A stretch of DNA of 64,000 bases from HT1-32 sp040219025 (lineage in GTDB: Bacteria > Pseudomonadota > Alphaproteobacteria > Rhodospirillales > HT1-32). The stretch is taken from contig JAVJTE010000009.1 of NCBI GenBank assembly GCA_040219025.1, positions 62,001-126,000 of the forward strand. Direction: 5' to 3'. This document shows positions 50,513-60,092 of the stretch, piece after piece. Numbering within the stretch: the first letter of the stretch is position 1; every line of letters begins with the position of its first letter. The notes beneath the pieces are model-generated. The model did not search any database and was not told the DNA's origin. It saw nothing but the letters and a program-made list of their open reading frames with translations. The position numbers and the translations under genes are program-made.

Positions 50513-52237
50513 TCAGTAATCTGCTGCTGCCAGTGCCATCATATCATCCGCGCCGCTGCAGGCTGACTGGCACAGCATATCGGCGCGACTGCTGAACCGT
50601 GAAATGAAGTGCCGGGCCGCAGCCTGTTGCCGGGGTCCGGCATCTGCCGCGAGAGACCGCGCCATCATCCAGCCACCGACGGCCATTGCCGCCAGTTCCA
50701 GATAGGCCGACGCTCCCGCACCCAGCCAGTCCTGATCACTGCCATGTGCGACGATCTCTGCGGTCGCCGTTTGCAGCGCTGTCACGGCCAGTTGTGCCCG
50801 GGCCGCCTCCGCTGTTCCCAGTTTTTCCAGATCATCCGATATCTCGGCAATGAAAGCCGTCATCGCCACCCCGCCATCCCGGGAGACCTTGCGCCCAACC
50901 AGATCGAGCGCCTGAATGCCGTTGGTGCCTTCATAGATCGGCAGGATGCGGGCATCACGATAATGCTGCGCAGCGCCGGTTTCCTCAATGAACCCCATGC
51001 CCCCGTGAATCTGAACCCCGATATCGGCAACCCGGACACCGACATCCGTGCACCATGACTTCACGACCGGGGTCAGCAGTTCCACATTCCGTGCAGCCCG
51101 GGCCTTTCGATCAGCATCCGTGTGGCGGTGAGAACGATCAAACTCAGCTGCCGCGAAATAGGTTATGGACCGCGCCGCATCAATCATCGCCCGCGCGTCC
51201 AGCAGCATCCGCCGCACCTCGGCATGATGAATGATCCCGCCGGTCTTTCCGCTGGCCGATTTTCCCTGCACCCGTTCTGTCGCATAGTCCCGGGCCTGCT
51301 GATAGGCCCGCTCGGCAATCGCCACGCCCTGCAGACCAACAGACAGCCGGGCATTGTTCATCATCGTGAACATGCAGGCGAGGCCCTTGTTCTCCTCTCC
51401 CACCATCCAGCCCAGCGCACCGCCATCATCACCGTAAGACATCACCGCGGTCGGACTGGCCTTGATGCCCAGCTTATGTTCCAGCGACACACAGCGCAGA
51501 TCATTGCGCTGGCCGGGATTACCCTCTGCGTCGGGGATGAATTTCGGCACCAAGAACAGTGATATTCCGCGTGATCCCGGCGGCGCATCAGGTGTGCGTG
51601 CCAGCACCAGATGCACGATATTCTCGGACATATCGTGCTCGCCATAGGTGATATAGATTTTCTGACCGGTGATCCGCCAGGCATCACCATCCGGTATCGC
51701 ACGGGTCTTGACCTGCGACAGGTCGGACCCGGCCTGCGGTTCGGTCAGGTTCATGGTGCCGGACCAGCGGCCATCAATCATACCCGGCAGATAGGTCTCC
51801 TGCTGCGCTTTTGTGCCATGTTCCAGCAGCGCCTCGATAGCCCCCTGATTGAGCAGCGGGCACAGACCGAAGGAGAGATTCGATGCCTGCCAGACCTCTG
51901 ACACGGCAAAGGCCAGCGCCCAGGGCAGCCCCTGCCCGCCATGCGATTCCGGGAACGGCACCGCATTCCAGCCGCCTTCACAGAACTGACGATAGGCTTC
52001 CCGAAACCCCTCCGGCGTCCGGACCACACCATTTTCTGCAACGCTGCCGGTCTGGTCCCCTGAGAAGTTCAGCGGTGCGATAACTTCCGAGCCAAACCGC
52101 CCGGCTTCTTCCAGCACCGCCCGCGCCAGATCTTCAGTCACTTCCTCCCAGCCGGGCAGCGATGACAACTCACCGAATCCCGCCAGTTTCTCCAGCGTGA
52201 ACCACATATCCTCGACCGGCGCGGTATAGGGAATCAT
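50513..52237 (-). CDS. Acyl-CoA dehydrogenase, long form (DmdC-like)
   Basis: 574 residues, longer than the standard ~390 because of a C-terminal extension (PF12806-type). FAD/acyl-CoA segments: TEPQAGSDLSQVKT near 163, WRITGQKIYITYGEHD near 190, and the catalytic Glu in LPIYEGTNGIQALDLVGRK near 433. It is most like the group that includes methylmercaptopropionyl-CoA dehydrogenase, but long-chain substrates are also possible. No other beta-oxidation gene is adjacent. Confidence 0.9.
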   Translation of the reverse strand: MIPYTAPVEDMWFTLEKLAGFGELSSLPGWEEVTEDLARAVLEEAGRFGSEVIAPLNFSGDQTGSVAENGVVRTPEGFREAYRQFCEGGWNAVPFPESHGGQGLPWALAFAVSEVWQASNLSFGLCPLLNQGAIEALLEHGTKAQQETYLPGMIDGRWSGTMNLTEPQAGSDLSQVKTRAIPDGDAWRITGQKIYITYGEHDMSENIVHLVLARTPDAPPGSRGISLFLVPKFIPDAEGNPGQRNDLRCVSLEHKLGIKASPTAVMSYGDDGGALGWMVGEENKGLACMFTMMNNARLSVGLQGVAIAERAYQQARDYATERVQGKSASGKTGGIIHHAEVRRMLLDARAMIDAARSITYFAAAEFDRSHRHTDADRKARAARNVELLTPVVKSWCTDVGVRVADIGVQIHGGMGFIEETGAAQHYRDARILPIYEGTNGIQALDLVGRKVSRDGGVAMTAFIAEISDDLEKLGTAEAARAQLAVTALQTATAEIVAHGSDQDWLGAGASAYLELAAMAVGGWMMARSLAADAGPRQQAAARHFISRFSSRADMLCQSACSGADDMMALAAADY

Positions 52238-52319
52238 CGGCGTATCCTCATTCTGTCTGTCCCCCGTTGTTACCGCCGTTTTCCGGGGATGTCATGTGCT
52301 GCAACAGTCAGGGGGGCGG

Positions 52320-52519
52320 TGACACAGATGAAAACAGATAGACACGGATGGTCTCTGGAAACCGGGGGCATGGTATAAGCCGGTGTGCTGTGCAGAGGCG
52401 GGGGAATTCCTGCGCCCAAAGGGCGCGATATATTATTCCCGACTGGCGTCAAGCTTCATCCATCAATCATATCCGGGTTACCGGAGACCATCCGTGTCTA
52501 TCTGTGTTCATCTGTGTCA
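52320..52519. mobile_element. MITE-like inverted-repeat element, copy A
   Basis: 200 bases bounded by TGACACAGATGA and its reverse complement, between acyl-CoA dehydrogenase and the FAD oxidase gene. About 90% identical, by eye, to copy B at 55769. It has no transposase. A central hairpin GCGCCC-AAA-GGGCGC (52412-52426) is conserved with a different loop in copy B. The terminal repeats have several mismatches in this copy, so it may be the older one. Confidence 0.75.
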
Positions 52520-52538
52520 AAGAAACCTGTTCAGCCGC

Positions 52539-53924
52539 TCAGAGCACCTTTCCGGGGTTCATGATGCCGGCAGGATCGAGGGCTTTCTTGATGGCACGCA
52601 TCATCTCCATCTCGACACCCCGTTTGCGTGTCGCCAACTCGGCTTTCTTTGCGACGCCAATACCATGTTCTGCCGAGATCGAGCCCCCCATCGAAACTGT
52701 GATGTCATGAACGATCTTGTTCAGCACCGGATAGTAGCTGAGGAAATCCGGATGCCCGACCGGTTCGGAGACGTTGAAATGCATGTTGCCGTCACCTGCA
52801 TGGCCGAAGGCACAGACACGCACATCGGGAATTTCCGCCGCGCAGGCCTTCGTCGCGACATCCAGAAACTCTGCCACCCGGGAAACCGGCACGGAGATAT
52901 CATGCTTGATGCTGACACCTTCCAGCTTCTGGACCAGCGGAATGGTCTCGCGGATGGCCCAGAGCGACTTCGCCTGCGCCTCGTTCTGGGAGATTACCGC
53001 ATCCAGCACCAGTTCCTGCTCGAAGGCTTCACCCAGGGCGGTTTCCACCTCCTCCTGAACCGGACGGCCAGAGGCGATGTTGGTCACCACATACCAGGGA
53101 TAGCGTTCCGCAAACGGGTCCTTGATCGAGGATTCATGCTTCACGACAAAATCGACACAGCGACGTTCCATCAGCTCAAATGCCGAGACCGCATCGCCTG
53201 TGCAGTCACGCAGCACACCCAGCAGTTCAATCGCCTTCGCCGGGCTTGCCACCGCAATCAGCGCGGTCTGCGTATGGCGCGGCAGCGTGAACAGCTTGAG
53301 ACTGGCCGCCGTGATGATACCCAGCGTGCCTTCTGCCCCGATGAACAGATGTTTCAGGTCATAGCCGGTATTGTCTTTTCGCAGCTTGCGCAGGCCATTC
53401 CAGATCTCGCCCGTCGCCGTGACGACCTCCAGCCCCAGCACCATCTCCCGCGCGTTGCCGTAGCGCAGCGTCGTGTTACCACCGGCATTGGTCGCCAGAT
53501 TGCCGCCGATGGTACAGGTTCCTTCTGCCGCCAGGCTTAGCGGAAACAGCCGGTTCACATCCCGCGCCGCATTCTGCAGTTCCAGCAGGGTACAGCCGGC
53601 TTCCGCCACCATCGTGTAATCCGCCGGGTCGATCTGGCGCACCTTGTTCATGCGCTTCAGCGAAATCGCCACCGCATTGGAGTCATCGGGAATCGCCCCG
53701 CCGACCAGACCGGTCATGCCCCCCTGCGGCACGATGGGTGTGCCGGATTCCGCACAGGCCCGCACCGCCTTTGCCACCTCCTCGGTCGACCGTGGCCAGA
53801 CAACCAGCTGACACTTCCCGTGCCAGAGCCCCCGCGGCTCCTCAAGATGCGCTGCAATGCGCTCCGAGTCCGCACTCCATGAGTCGGAGCCGAGAGTCGA
53901 GGTGAGGGTTTCACTGAGGGACAT
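52539..53924 (-). CDS. FAD-binding oxidase, GlcD/D-lactate dehydrogenase-like
   Basis: 461 residues. N-terminal PCMH FAD domain with VPQGGMTGLVGGAIPD near 85 and GNLATNAGGNTTLRYGN near 155; C-terminal FAD-oxidase domain with CAFGHAGDGNMHFN near 370 and SAEHGIG near 425. Members oxidise 2-hydroxy acids such as D-lactate, glycolate or D-2-hydroxyglutarate. No iron-sulfur partner (GlcF) is adjacent. It lies on the minus strand, directly beside inverted-repeat copy A. Confidence 0.9.
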   Translation of the reverse strand: MSLSETLTSTLGSDSWSADSERIAAHLEEPRGLWHGKCQLVVWPRSTEEVAKAVRACAESGTPIVPQGGMTGLVGGAIPDDSNAVAISLKRMNKVRQIDPADYTMVAEAGCTLLELQNAARDVNRLFPLSLAAEGTCTIGGNLATNAGGNTTLRYGNAREMVLGLEVVTATGEIWNGLRKLRKDNTGYDLKHLFIGAEGTLGIITAASLKLFTLPRHTQTALIAVASPAKAIELLGVLRDCTGDAVSAFELMERRCVDFVVKHESSIKDPFAERYPWYVVTNIASGRPVQEEVETALGEAFEQELVLDAVISQNEAQAKSLWAIRETIPLVQKLEGVSIKHDISVPVSRVAEFLDVATKACAAEIPDVRVCAFGHAGDGNMHFNVSEPVGHPDFLSYYPVLNKIVHDITVSMGGSISAEHGIGVAKKAELATRKRGVEMEMMRAIKKALDPAGIMNPGKVL

Positions 53925-54071
53925 AGGGCAAGCCTGTCGAGAAGGGGGACGTTGTTGCGGATTTTGGCAGATGGGGTTCGCGGCAGCAAGTGAAGGGAAA
54001 GACAGCGAAGACCTGTCTGCTCAAACCTTAAAGGGACAGGCTCTCCTGAAACCGGAAATACGCCAGATTGA

Positions 54072-55676
54072 TCATTCCAGAATCATATCCGCCCCCTTCT
54101 CCGCTATGGCGATGACGCCCGCGTTCAGGTTGGCGGAGGGCATGTTCGGCATGATGGAGGCGTCGATGACGCGCAGGCCGTCCAGCCCGTGCACGCGCAG
54201 ATGGTCATCGACCACCGTCCCCGGGTTGTCCGCCGGCCCCATGCGGCAGGTACCCATGGGGTGGAAGGTGGTGGTACCGCGTTGCTTCAGGGCCTCCATC
54301 AGGTCCGCATCGGTCCGAACCTCCTCGCCCGGGAAATCCTCACCGTCGAAATAAGGTTCCATGGCCGGGCTGTTCAGGATCGCACGGGCCATTTTCATGC
54401 CCGCCAGCACAACCTGGCGGTCGGTTTCGTGGGAGAGGTAGTTCGGCTGGATGACCGGCTTGTCGAACGGGTCGGTGCTCAGCGCCTTTACGTAACCGGT
54501 GCTTTCCGGACGCTGCTGCCAGCAGGCGACGGACATGCCCGGAAACTTGTCGAGTACCGCCTGACGCCCGGAGGTATAGCTGGCCGGCATAAAGGATATC
54601 TGGAGGTCTGAATTGGCGATGGCCGGGTTGGAGCGCCAGAAGGCATAGACCAGGGTTGCCGGCAGCGACAGAACACTGGGCCGACCCAGCAGCCATTTCG
54701 CCACCTCCGGCACCAGCCCCAGCCCTTGCGCCCGCTGGTTGATGCTGTCGCTGTTTTTTACCCGCGCGGTAAAGCGTGGTGCATAATGATCCCGCAGGTT
54801 CTGGCCAACCGCGGGCAAAGCGTGGCGAACAGGAATGCCGAGGCCCGCCAGATGCACCGGGTCACCGATCCCTGAGAGCTGCAGCAGCTGCGGAGAGTTG
54901 ATGACCCCGCCGGACAGAATGACCTCGCGGCTGGCCCGCAACGCATGGTTCTCGCCACCGCGTCCGCCAAGACGATAGGTCACGCCGGTAACCTTGCACC
55001 CCTCCATGGTGAGGGATGTCGCCTGTGCCGAGGTGATGACCGTGAGGTTCGGTCGTGACCTCGCGGGTTTCAGGAACGCGCGGGCCGAACTCATGCGGCG
55101 GCGGCGATAAATCGTGCGCTGGGTATAGCTGATCCCCTCCTGGTCCGCTCCGTTGTAATCGGGGTTGCGGGGAATACCGAGGCTTTCTGCCCCGGCGATG
55201 AAGGCTTCGGCCAGCTGGTGGGTCCAGTCGGTATCCGTGACATGCAGGTTGCCGTCACGGCCCCGATAGGCGTCATCACCGCCGCCAACCTTTGTCTCCG
55301 CCCGCCGGAAATAGGGCAGCAGGTCATCATAGCCCCAGCCGCGATTACCCATCTGTGCCCAGTTGTTGAAATCCTCGCGATTACCCCGGGAATAGACATT
55401 GCCGTTGATCGAGCTGGAACCGCCCAGCGTCTTGCCACGGGGCACCGGGATCGATCGTCCGCCCGTCCATTCCGAAGGCTCGGTCCGGTAGCACCAGTTG
55501 AAGACCGGATCATCCATCAGCTTCATGAAACCTGCGGGAATATGAATGAACGGATGCCAGTCCTTCGGCCCTGCCTCCAGCAGACAGACCGTATGCTGCC
55601 CGCTCTCGGTCAGCCGGTTGGCCAGCACACAGCCCGCCGATCCCGCGCCAATGATGATAAAGTCAAATATCTGCAT
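54072..55676 (-). CDS. GMC-family oxidoreductase (choline/alcohol dehydrogenase-like)
   Basis: 534 residues. FAD motif FIIIGAGSAGCVLANRLTE near residue 5, the GMC segment GKTLGGSSSINGNVYSRG near 83 and the C-terminal HPMGTCRMG with NPGTVVDDHLRVHGLDGLRVIDASIMP near 470. Such enzymes oxidise primary alcohols; the betaine pathway is one possibility, but no betB is close. It lies between the two inverted-repeat elements with the FAD oxidase. Confidence 0.9.
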   Translation of the reverse strand: MQIFDFIIIGAGSAGCVLANRLTESGQHTVCLLEAGPKDWHPFIHIPAGFMKLMDDPVFNWCYRTEPSEWTGGRSIPVPRGKTLGGSSSINGNVYSRGNREDFNNWAQMGNRGWGYDDLLPYFRRAETKVGGGDDAYRGRDGNLHVTDTDWTHQLAEAFIAGAESLGIPRNPDYNGADQEGISYTQRTIYRRRRMSSARAFLKPARSRPNLTVITSAQATSLTMEGCKVTGVTYRLGGRGGENHALRASREVILSGGVINSPQLLQLSGIGDPVHLAGLGIPVRHALPAVGQNLRDHYAPRFTARVKNSDSINQRAQGLGLVPEVAKWLLGRPSVLSLPATLVYAFWRSNPAIANSDLQISFMPASYTSGRQAVLDKFPGMSVACWQQRPESTGYVKALSTDPFDKPVIQPNYLSHETDRQVVLAGMKMARAILNSPAMEPYFDGEDFPGEEVRTDADLMEALKQRGTTTFHPMGTCRMGPADNPGTVVDDHLRVHGLDGLRVIDASIMPNMPSANLNAGVIAIAEKGADMILE

Positions 55677-56013
55677 AATCCCTGAGGCCTCCCGTCCCCC
55701 CGGGAAGCTACTGCCCCGAAAGTTTCCTGTACAGAGGGTCGGGGCAGGTTATGACAGATTCAGGGGGGTGACACAGATGAACACAGATAGACACGGATGG
55801 TCTCTGGAAACCGGGGGCATGGTATAAGTCGGTTTGCTGTGCAGAGGCAAGGGACCTCCTGCGCCCGCAGGGCGCGATATATTATTCCCGACTGGTGTCC
55901 GGACTCATCCATCAATCATACCCCCGGTTTCCAGAGACCATCCGTGTCTGTCTGTGTTCATCTGTGTCATCACACGACCTCCCCTGTTCGGGCGCAATGC
56001 CGGGGAACGACTT
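55677..56013. other. Intergenic region holding inverted-repeat copy B
   Basis: 337 bases. Apart from the 201-base element (55769-55969) it contains only the upstream region of the GMC gene (55677-55768) and 44 bases to the Sua5 stop. Open frames reading through the element are not credible genes. Confidence 0.6.
55769..55969. mobile_element. MITE-like inverted-repeat element, copy B
   Basis: 201 bases. Terminal inverted repeats of 49 bases (55769-55817 and 55921-55969) match with a single difference. The central hairpin is GCGCCC-GCA-GGGCGC (55861-55875), followed by an A/T-rich GATATATTATTCCCGACTGG shared with copy A. It lies upstream of the GMC gene in the 337-base gap before Sua5. Confidence 0.8.
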
Positions 56014-56955
56014 TCATCCCCGGGGGGCGGCAGCTCGGGTCAGGCGGTCGTTGATGGCGCGGCCAAGGCCGGTGTCGGGGATCGGGGCGATGGTCATCAC
56101 CCTGGCTGACGGCAGATCAAGCTGGTGCATCATGGCGAACAGGTTGGCGGCAGCTTCCACCAGATCCCCGGTCGGGCTGAGATTCAGGTCACCATCACTG
56201 TCGCCAAAACCGAGATGAACACCACCCGGACTTGGGGCCGGCTGATTGAGCAGCACCGGAAGCGACGGCGCGTAATGACTGGTCAGCTGGCCGGGGGACT
56301 TCGGCGCGGTGTCATCGCTGGCGGCCAATGTCACCGGGCCGGTCACCGCCTCGATTTCTTCCTGCGTCACACCGCCGGGGCGCAGGAGCACAGGCCGGTC
56401 GCCGGTCAGGTCGAGGACCGTGGATTCCAGACCGATCTGACAGGGTCCGCCATCAAGAATAAGGTCAGGCCGGTCACCGAGCGACGTCGCCACATGCTGT
56501 GCACTGGTAGAGGTAATGCCCCCTGACCGGTTGGCACTGGGTGCGGCGACAGGGCGCCCGACCCGCTCCAGCAGGCGTTGTGCAATGGGATGTGCCGGGA
56601 TGCGGATGGCGAGGCTTGGCAAACCGGCACTGGCCAGCAGCGAGACCCGGCAATCCGGCCGGCGCATCAGCACCACCGTCAGCGCGCCGGGCAAGAAGCG
56701 TTCCGCAAGCAAATGAGCCATATCATGCAGAACGACATGTTTTGCCGCCGCCGCAAAGGACGGCAGATGACAGATCAGCGGGTTGAAACTTGGCCGGCCC
56801 TTGGCTTCGAAAATACGTGCAACAGCCCGGTCATCCGTGGCGTCAGCCCCAAGGCCGTAAACTGTCTCTGTCGGAAAGGCGACCAGCCCGCCGGTCAGCA
56901 GCAGCCCTGATGCCCGGTCCATGCCTATGGAAGACGCTTCGACAATCGCGGTCAT
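56014..56955 (-). CDS. L-threonylcarbamoyladenylate synthase
   Basis: 313 residues, the long (Sua5) form with an N-terminal YrdC domain and a C-terminal Sua5 domain. Near the start are GGLVAFPTETVYGLGADA and the conserved KGRPSFNPLICHL; GPSTI-type ATP loop residues follow. It makes the threonylcarbamoyl-AMP used for t6A37 of tRNA. Followed by the inverted-repeat element B region downstream. Confidence 0.94.
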   Translation of the reverse strand: MTAIVEASSIGMDRASGLLLTGGLVAFPTETVYGLGADATDDRAVARIFEAKGRPSFNPLICHLPSFAAAAKHVVLHDMAHLLAERFLPGALTVVLMRRPDCRVSLLASAGLPSLAIRIPAHPIAQRLLERVGRPVAAPSANRSGGITSTSAQHVATSLGDRPDLILDGGPCQIGLESTVLDLTGDRPVLLRPGGVTQEEIEAVTGPVTLAASDDTAPKSPGQLTSHYAPSLPVLLNQPAPSPGGVHLGFGDSDGDLNLSPTGDLVEAAANLFAMMHQLDLPSARVMTIAPIPDTGLGRAINDRLTRAAAPRG

Positions 56956-56973
56956 GACGCGCTGCTCCGTCCG

Positions 56974-57759
56974 TCAGTCCTGCTGCCCGCGGGCAATGAA
57001 ATGCGGATTTTCAAACCCCGGCTTGCCATAAAGCATCGGCCCGCCCTCGAACAGTTCCACATCACCGCTGGCACCCAGCAGCACCGCATGGGCGGCGGCG
57101 ACATCCCATTCCATCGTCCGGCCAAACCGCGGATAAAGATCGGCCCGGCCTTCGGCAATCATGCAAAATTTCAGCGATGAGCCAGCGGTCATCCGCTGCT
57201 TCACCTTGACCCCGGTCAGGAAGTTCGACAGCGCCTCGTTATTGGCATGGCTGCGACTGGAGACGACCGTAAGCCCGCCGCGCGGCGGCATCCGCGCCTC
57301 GATCACTTCCGGCAGGCCACCATCGCGCTCCACTGTTGATGGCGCCGGGAAGGCTGCCTGATAGGTGACATCCAGCGCCGGGGCATGAACCACCCCGAGC
57401 ACCGGGCGGCGATCCGCGATCAGGGCGATATTGACCGTGAATTCCCCGTTGCGGCGGATGAATTCCTTGGTGCCGTCCAGCGGATCGACCAGCCAGAACA
57501 CACCACCGGAAATATCCGGGATATTGCCCGCATCAACCTGCTCCTCCGTCACAACGGGAATGCGGGGGGTCAGCGCCTGCAATGACTTCAGGATGACGAT
57601 ATCAGCCGCATGATCCGCATCGGTGACCGGCGAATGATCGTCCTTCGAGCGAACGTCGAATTCGCTTTCATAAACCTCCATGATCCGGTCACCGGCTTCG
57701 ATGGCGATGGCACGGATATCGGCAAGAATATCAACCGGCTGAAACGGAAGTATGGTCAT
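56974..57759 (-). CDS. cysQ: 3'(2'),5'-bisphosphate nucleotidase
   Basis: 261 residues. Inositol-monophosphatase fold: DHSPVTDADHAAD near 41-53, the metal motif WLVDPLDGTKEFIRR near 88-102 and the second site MEWDVAAAHAVL near 216. It removes phosphate from PAP formed in sulfate assimilation. It overlaps the start region of the next gene upstream (57756) by 4 bases. Confidence 0.93.
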   Translation of the reverse strand: MTILPFQPVDILADIRAIAIEAGDRIMEVYESEFDVRSKDDHSPVTDADHAADIVILKSLQALTPRIPVVTEEQVDAGNIPDISGGVFWLVDPLDGTKEFIRRNGEFTVNIALIADRRPVLGVVHAPALDVTYQAAFPAPSTVERDGGLPEVIEARMPPRGGLTVVSSRSHANNEALSNFLTGVKVKQRMTAGSSLKFCMIAEGRADLYPRFGRTMEWDVAAAHAVLLGASGDVELFEGGPMLYGKPGFENPHFIARGQQD

Positions 57760-60092
57760 TCGGCAGCCATCCTGTCCGCGTTATGAATTGCATGCCAGAC
57801 CGCTTCCGGCGTAGCCGGCATGTCCACGCTGCGGACACCGACCGGCGCCAGTGCATCACAGATTGCATTGATGACCGCCGCACAGGCACCGATAGCCCCG
57901 GCCTCGCCCGCCCCCTTGACGCCAAGCGGATTGTTCAGGCAGGGCACGACATTGGTCGAGAAATCAATGGACGGGATATCCGTTGCCCGTGGCAGGCAGT
58001 AATCCATGAACGAGCCGGTCAGCAGCTGACCGTCACTGTCGAAAACCGTGCGTTCGTAAAGCGCCTGACCGATCCCCTGAACCGTTCCGCCATGTACCTG
58101 ACCCTCCAGCATGACCGGGTTCAGGATATTGCCAAAATCATCAACAATGACGTAGTTGAGCAGTTCGGTCATGCCGGTTTCCGGATCAATCTCCAGCTCA
58201 CAGATATGCGACCCGTTCGGATAGGTCCCCCCGTCGGGCTTGAAGCTCTCCATGCTGTTCAGGCCGGGCTCCATGCCTTCCGGCAGATTTGCCGCATCCT
58301 TTGCGGCTTCAGCCACGTCATAGAGGCTCATCTGCCGGTCTGTCCCGGCGACCGTGAAGATACCTTCGGAGAATTCCAGGTCGGCTTCAGCGGTCTCCAT
58401 GGCGTTGGCCGCGACCTTGCGGGCCTTGTCCAGCACCACGACAGCCGCCGCATCCAGCGCAGCCCCGCCAACCGGGATCGACCGTGAACCGCCGGTCCCG
58501 GCCCCGGTCGCGATGCGGTCCGTGTCACCCTGCTCGATATGAATGCTGTCGAACGGCACACCCAGGCGTTCGGCAACCAGCTGGGCGTAGGCCGTCTCAT
58601 GCCCCTGCCCGTTGCTCTGGGTGCCGATCAGCACGGTGATCTGCTCCGGCTTTTCAAACAGGATCTGTGCGCTTTCCGGGCCACCCCGGCCGCAGATTTC
58701 GATATAGCTGGCCATGCCGATACCGCGCAATTTACCGCGGCCCCGGGCTTCAACCCGGCGCTCCTCGAAACCTTCCCAGTCACTGCCCGACATGGCGTCA
58801 TCCATGTTCTTCGCGAAGTCGCCGCTGTCATAGGTATGTTCCAGCGGAGTCGCGAAGGGCATTTCTTCGGCCCGGATGAAATTCCGGCGCCGGAACTCGC
58901 CCTGGCTGATGCCCAGTTCGCGGGCACAGACATCGACCATCCGTTCAATCGCATAGGCCGCTTCCGGGCGACCGGCACCGCGATAGGCATCAATCGGCTG
59001 GGAATGGGTATAGATGCCGAACACTTCCGCATGAATTGCCTGCATCCGGTAACAGCCGGGCAGCATCGGATGCCCTAGCGACGCCGCTACCATCGGCGAG
59101 AAATAGGACAGATAGGCACCGAGATTGGCAAGCGTCTGACATCGCAGCCCGACAATCACGCCGTTCTCGTCACAGGCCGCCTCAAGATGCGAGACATGGT
59201 CACGGCCATGCACGTCGGACAGAAACAGCTCCGAGCGGTCACAGGTCCACTTGATTGCGCATTTCAGACGACGTGCCGCCCATGAAACCGCAGCATCTTC
59301 CGGATACAGGAAAATCTTGATGCCGAATCCGCCACCGACATCGCCGGTGACAATACGGATATCTTCGCGATCCATGCCCAGCAGCTTGGCGATTTCCCGC
59401 TTCCAGAAATGCGAGCCCTGGGTTGAGCCATGTACGGTCAGCCGGTTGGTCGTGGTATCCCAGCGGGCCAGAACCGAACGCGGTTCCATCGGATTGGCTA
59501 CAACCCGGTTGTTGATAATCGAAACCTTGTGGGTCGAAGCCGCCGAGGCAAAGGCCGCATCGACCTTGTCCCGGTCACCCGTAGCCCAGTGGAAAGCCGT
59601 GTTGTTCTTTACATGCTCCGGCCAGACTTCCGGCTGGCCACTGTCCATTGCGGTTGCCAGGTCGGTGACCGACGACAGCATTTCATAGTCAACCTGCACC
59701 GCCTCCGCCGCGTCCTGCGCTGCATCAACAGAGGTTGCGACCACCATTGCCACCATATCACCAACAAAGCGCACCCGGTCCGCCGCCATGATCTGCCGGG
59801 GCGGCGTCGCCTGTGGCGTACCGTCCACATTCTCCAGCGGTGCCAGACAGCGAAGTGTCCCGACCTTGTCCTCTGCCAGTTCCTTTGCCGTCAGGATCGC
59901 GACAACACCCGGCATTGCAGCAGCATCGCCGGTATCAAGTTTCCTGATCCGGGCATGCGCATAAGGGCTACGCACCATCACTGCATAATGCTGGCCGTCA
60001 TAGCTGACATCGTCAGCGTAACGTCCGCTTCCTGTCACGAGACGCTGATCTTCCTTGCGGCGCACTGGCTGGCCGACACCAAACTTTATCAT
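57756..60092 (-). CDS. Xanthine dehydrogenase-family molybdopterin-binding large subunit
   Basis: 778 residues, matching the CoxL/aldehyde-oxidase large subunit. GVGQPVRRKEDQRLVTGSGRYADD at the start, GGGFGIKIFLYPEDAAVSWAARR near 250, the active-site loop AYRGAGRPEAAYAIERM near 370 and the catalytic Glu in GVKGAGEAGAIGACAAV near 735. The loop is AYRGAGR, not AYRCSFR, so it is not a form I CO dehydrogenase. The FAD (M) and iron-sulfur (S) subunit genes are not beside it. Confidence 0.92.
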   Translation of the reverse strand: MIKFGVGQPVRRKEDQRLVTGSGRYADDVSYDGQHYAVMVRSPYAHARIRKLDTGDAAAMPGVVAILTAKELAEDKVGTLRCLAPLENVDGTPQATPPRQIMAADRVRFVGDMVAMVVATSVDAAQDAAEAVQVDYEMLSSVTDLATAMDSGQPEVWPEHVKNNTAFHWATGDRDKVDAAFASAASTHKVSIINNRVVANPMEPRSVLARWDTTTNRLTVHGSTQGSHFWKREIAKLLGMDREDIRIVTGDVGGGFGIKIFLYPEDAAVSWAARRLKCAIKWTCDRSELFLSDVHGRDHVSHLEAACDENGVIVGLRCQTLANLGAYLSYFSPMVAASLGHPMLPGCYRMQAIHAEVFGIYTHSQPIDAYRGAGRPEAAYAIERMVDVCARELGISQGEFRRRNFIRAEEMPFATPLEHTYDSGDFAKNMDDAMSGSDWEGFEERRVEARGRGKLRGIGMASYIEICGRGGPESAQILFEKPEQITVLIGTQSNGQGHETAYAQLVAERLGVPFDSIHIEQGDTDRIATGAGTGGSRSIPVGGAALDAAAVVVLDKARKVAANAMETAEADLEFSEGIFTVAGTDRQMSLYDVAEAAKDAANLPEGMEPGLNSMESFKPDGGTYPNGSHICELEIDPETGMTELLNYVIVDDFGNILNPVMLEGQVHGGTVQGIGQALYERTVFDSDGQLLTGSFMDYCLPRATDIPSIDFSTNVVPCLNNPLGVKGAGEAGAIGACAAVINAICDALAPVGVRSVDMPATPEAVWHAIHNADRMAAE

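Noticed and set aside
52383..53540. Long plus-strand open frame of 385 codons
   Set aside because: It runs through inverted-repeat copy A and antisense to the FAD oxidase, which has clear family motifs.
52320..55969. Insertion sequence or composite transposon with its own transposase
   Set aside because: Neither copy nor the intervening DNA encodes a transposase, and I found no target-site duplications.
57756..60092. Carbon monoxide dehydrogenase large subunit (coxL form I)
   Set aside because: The active-site loop reads AYRGAGR rather than AYRCSFR, and coxM and coxS are missing.
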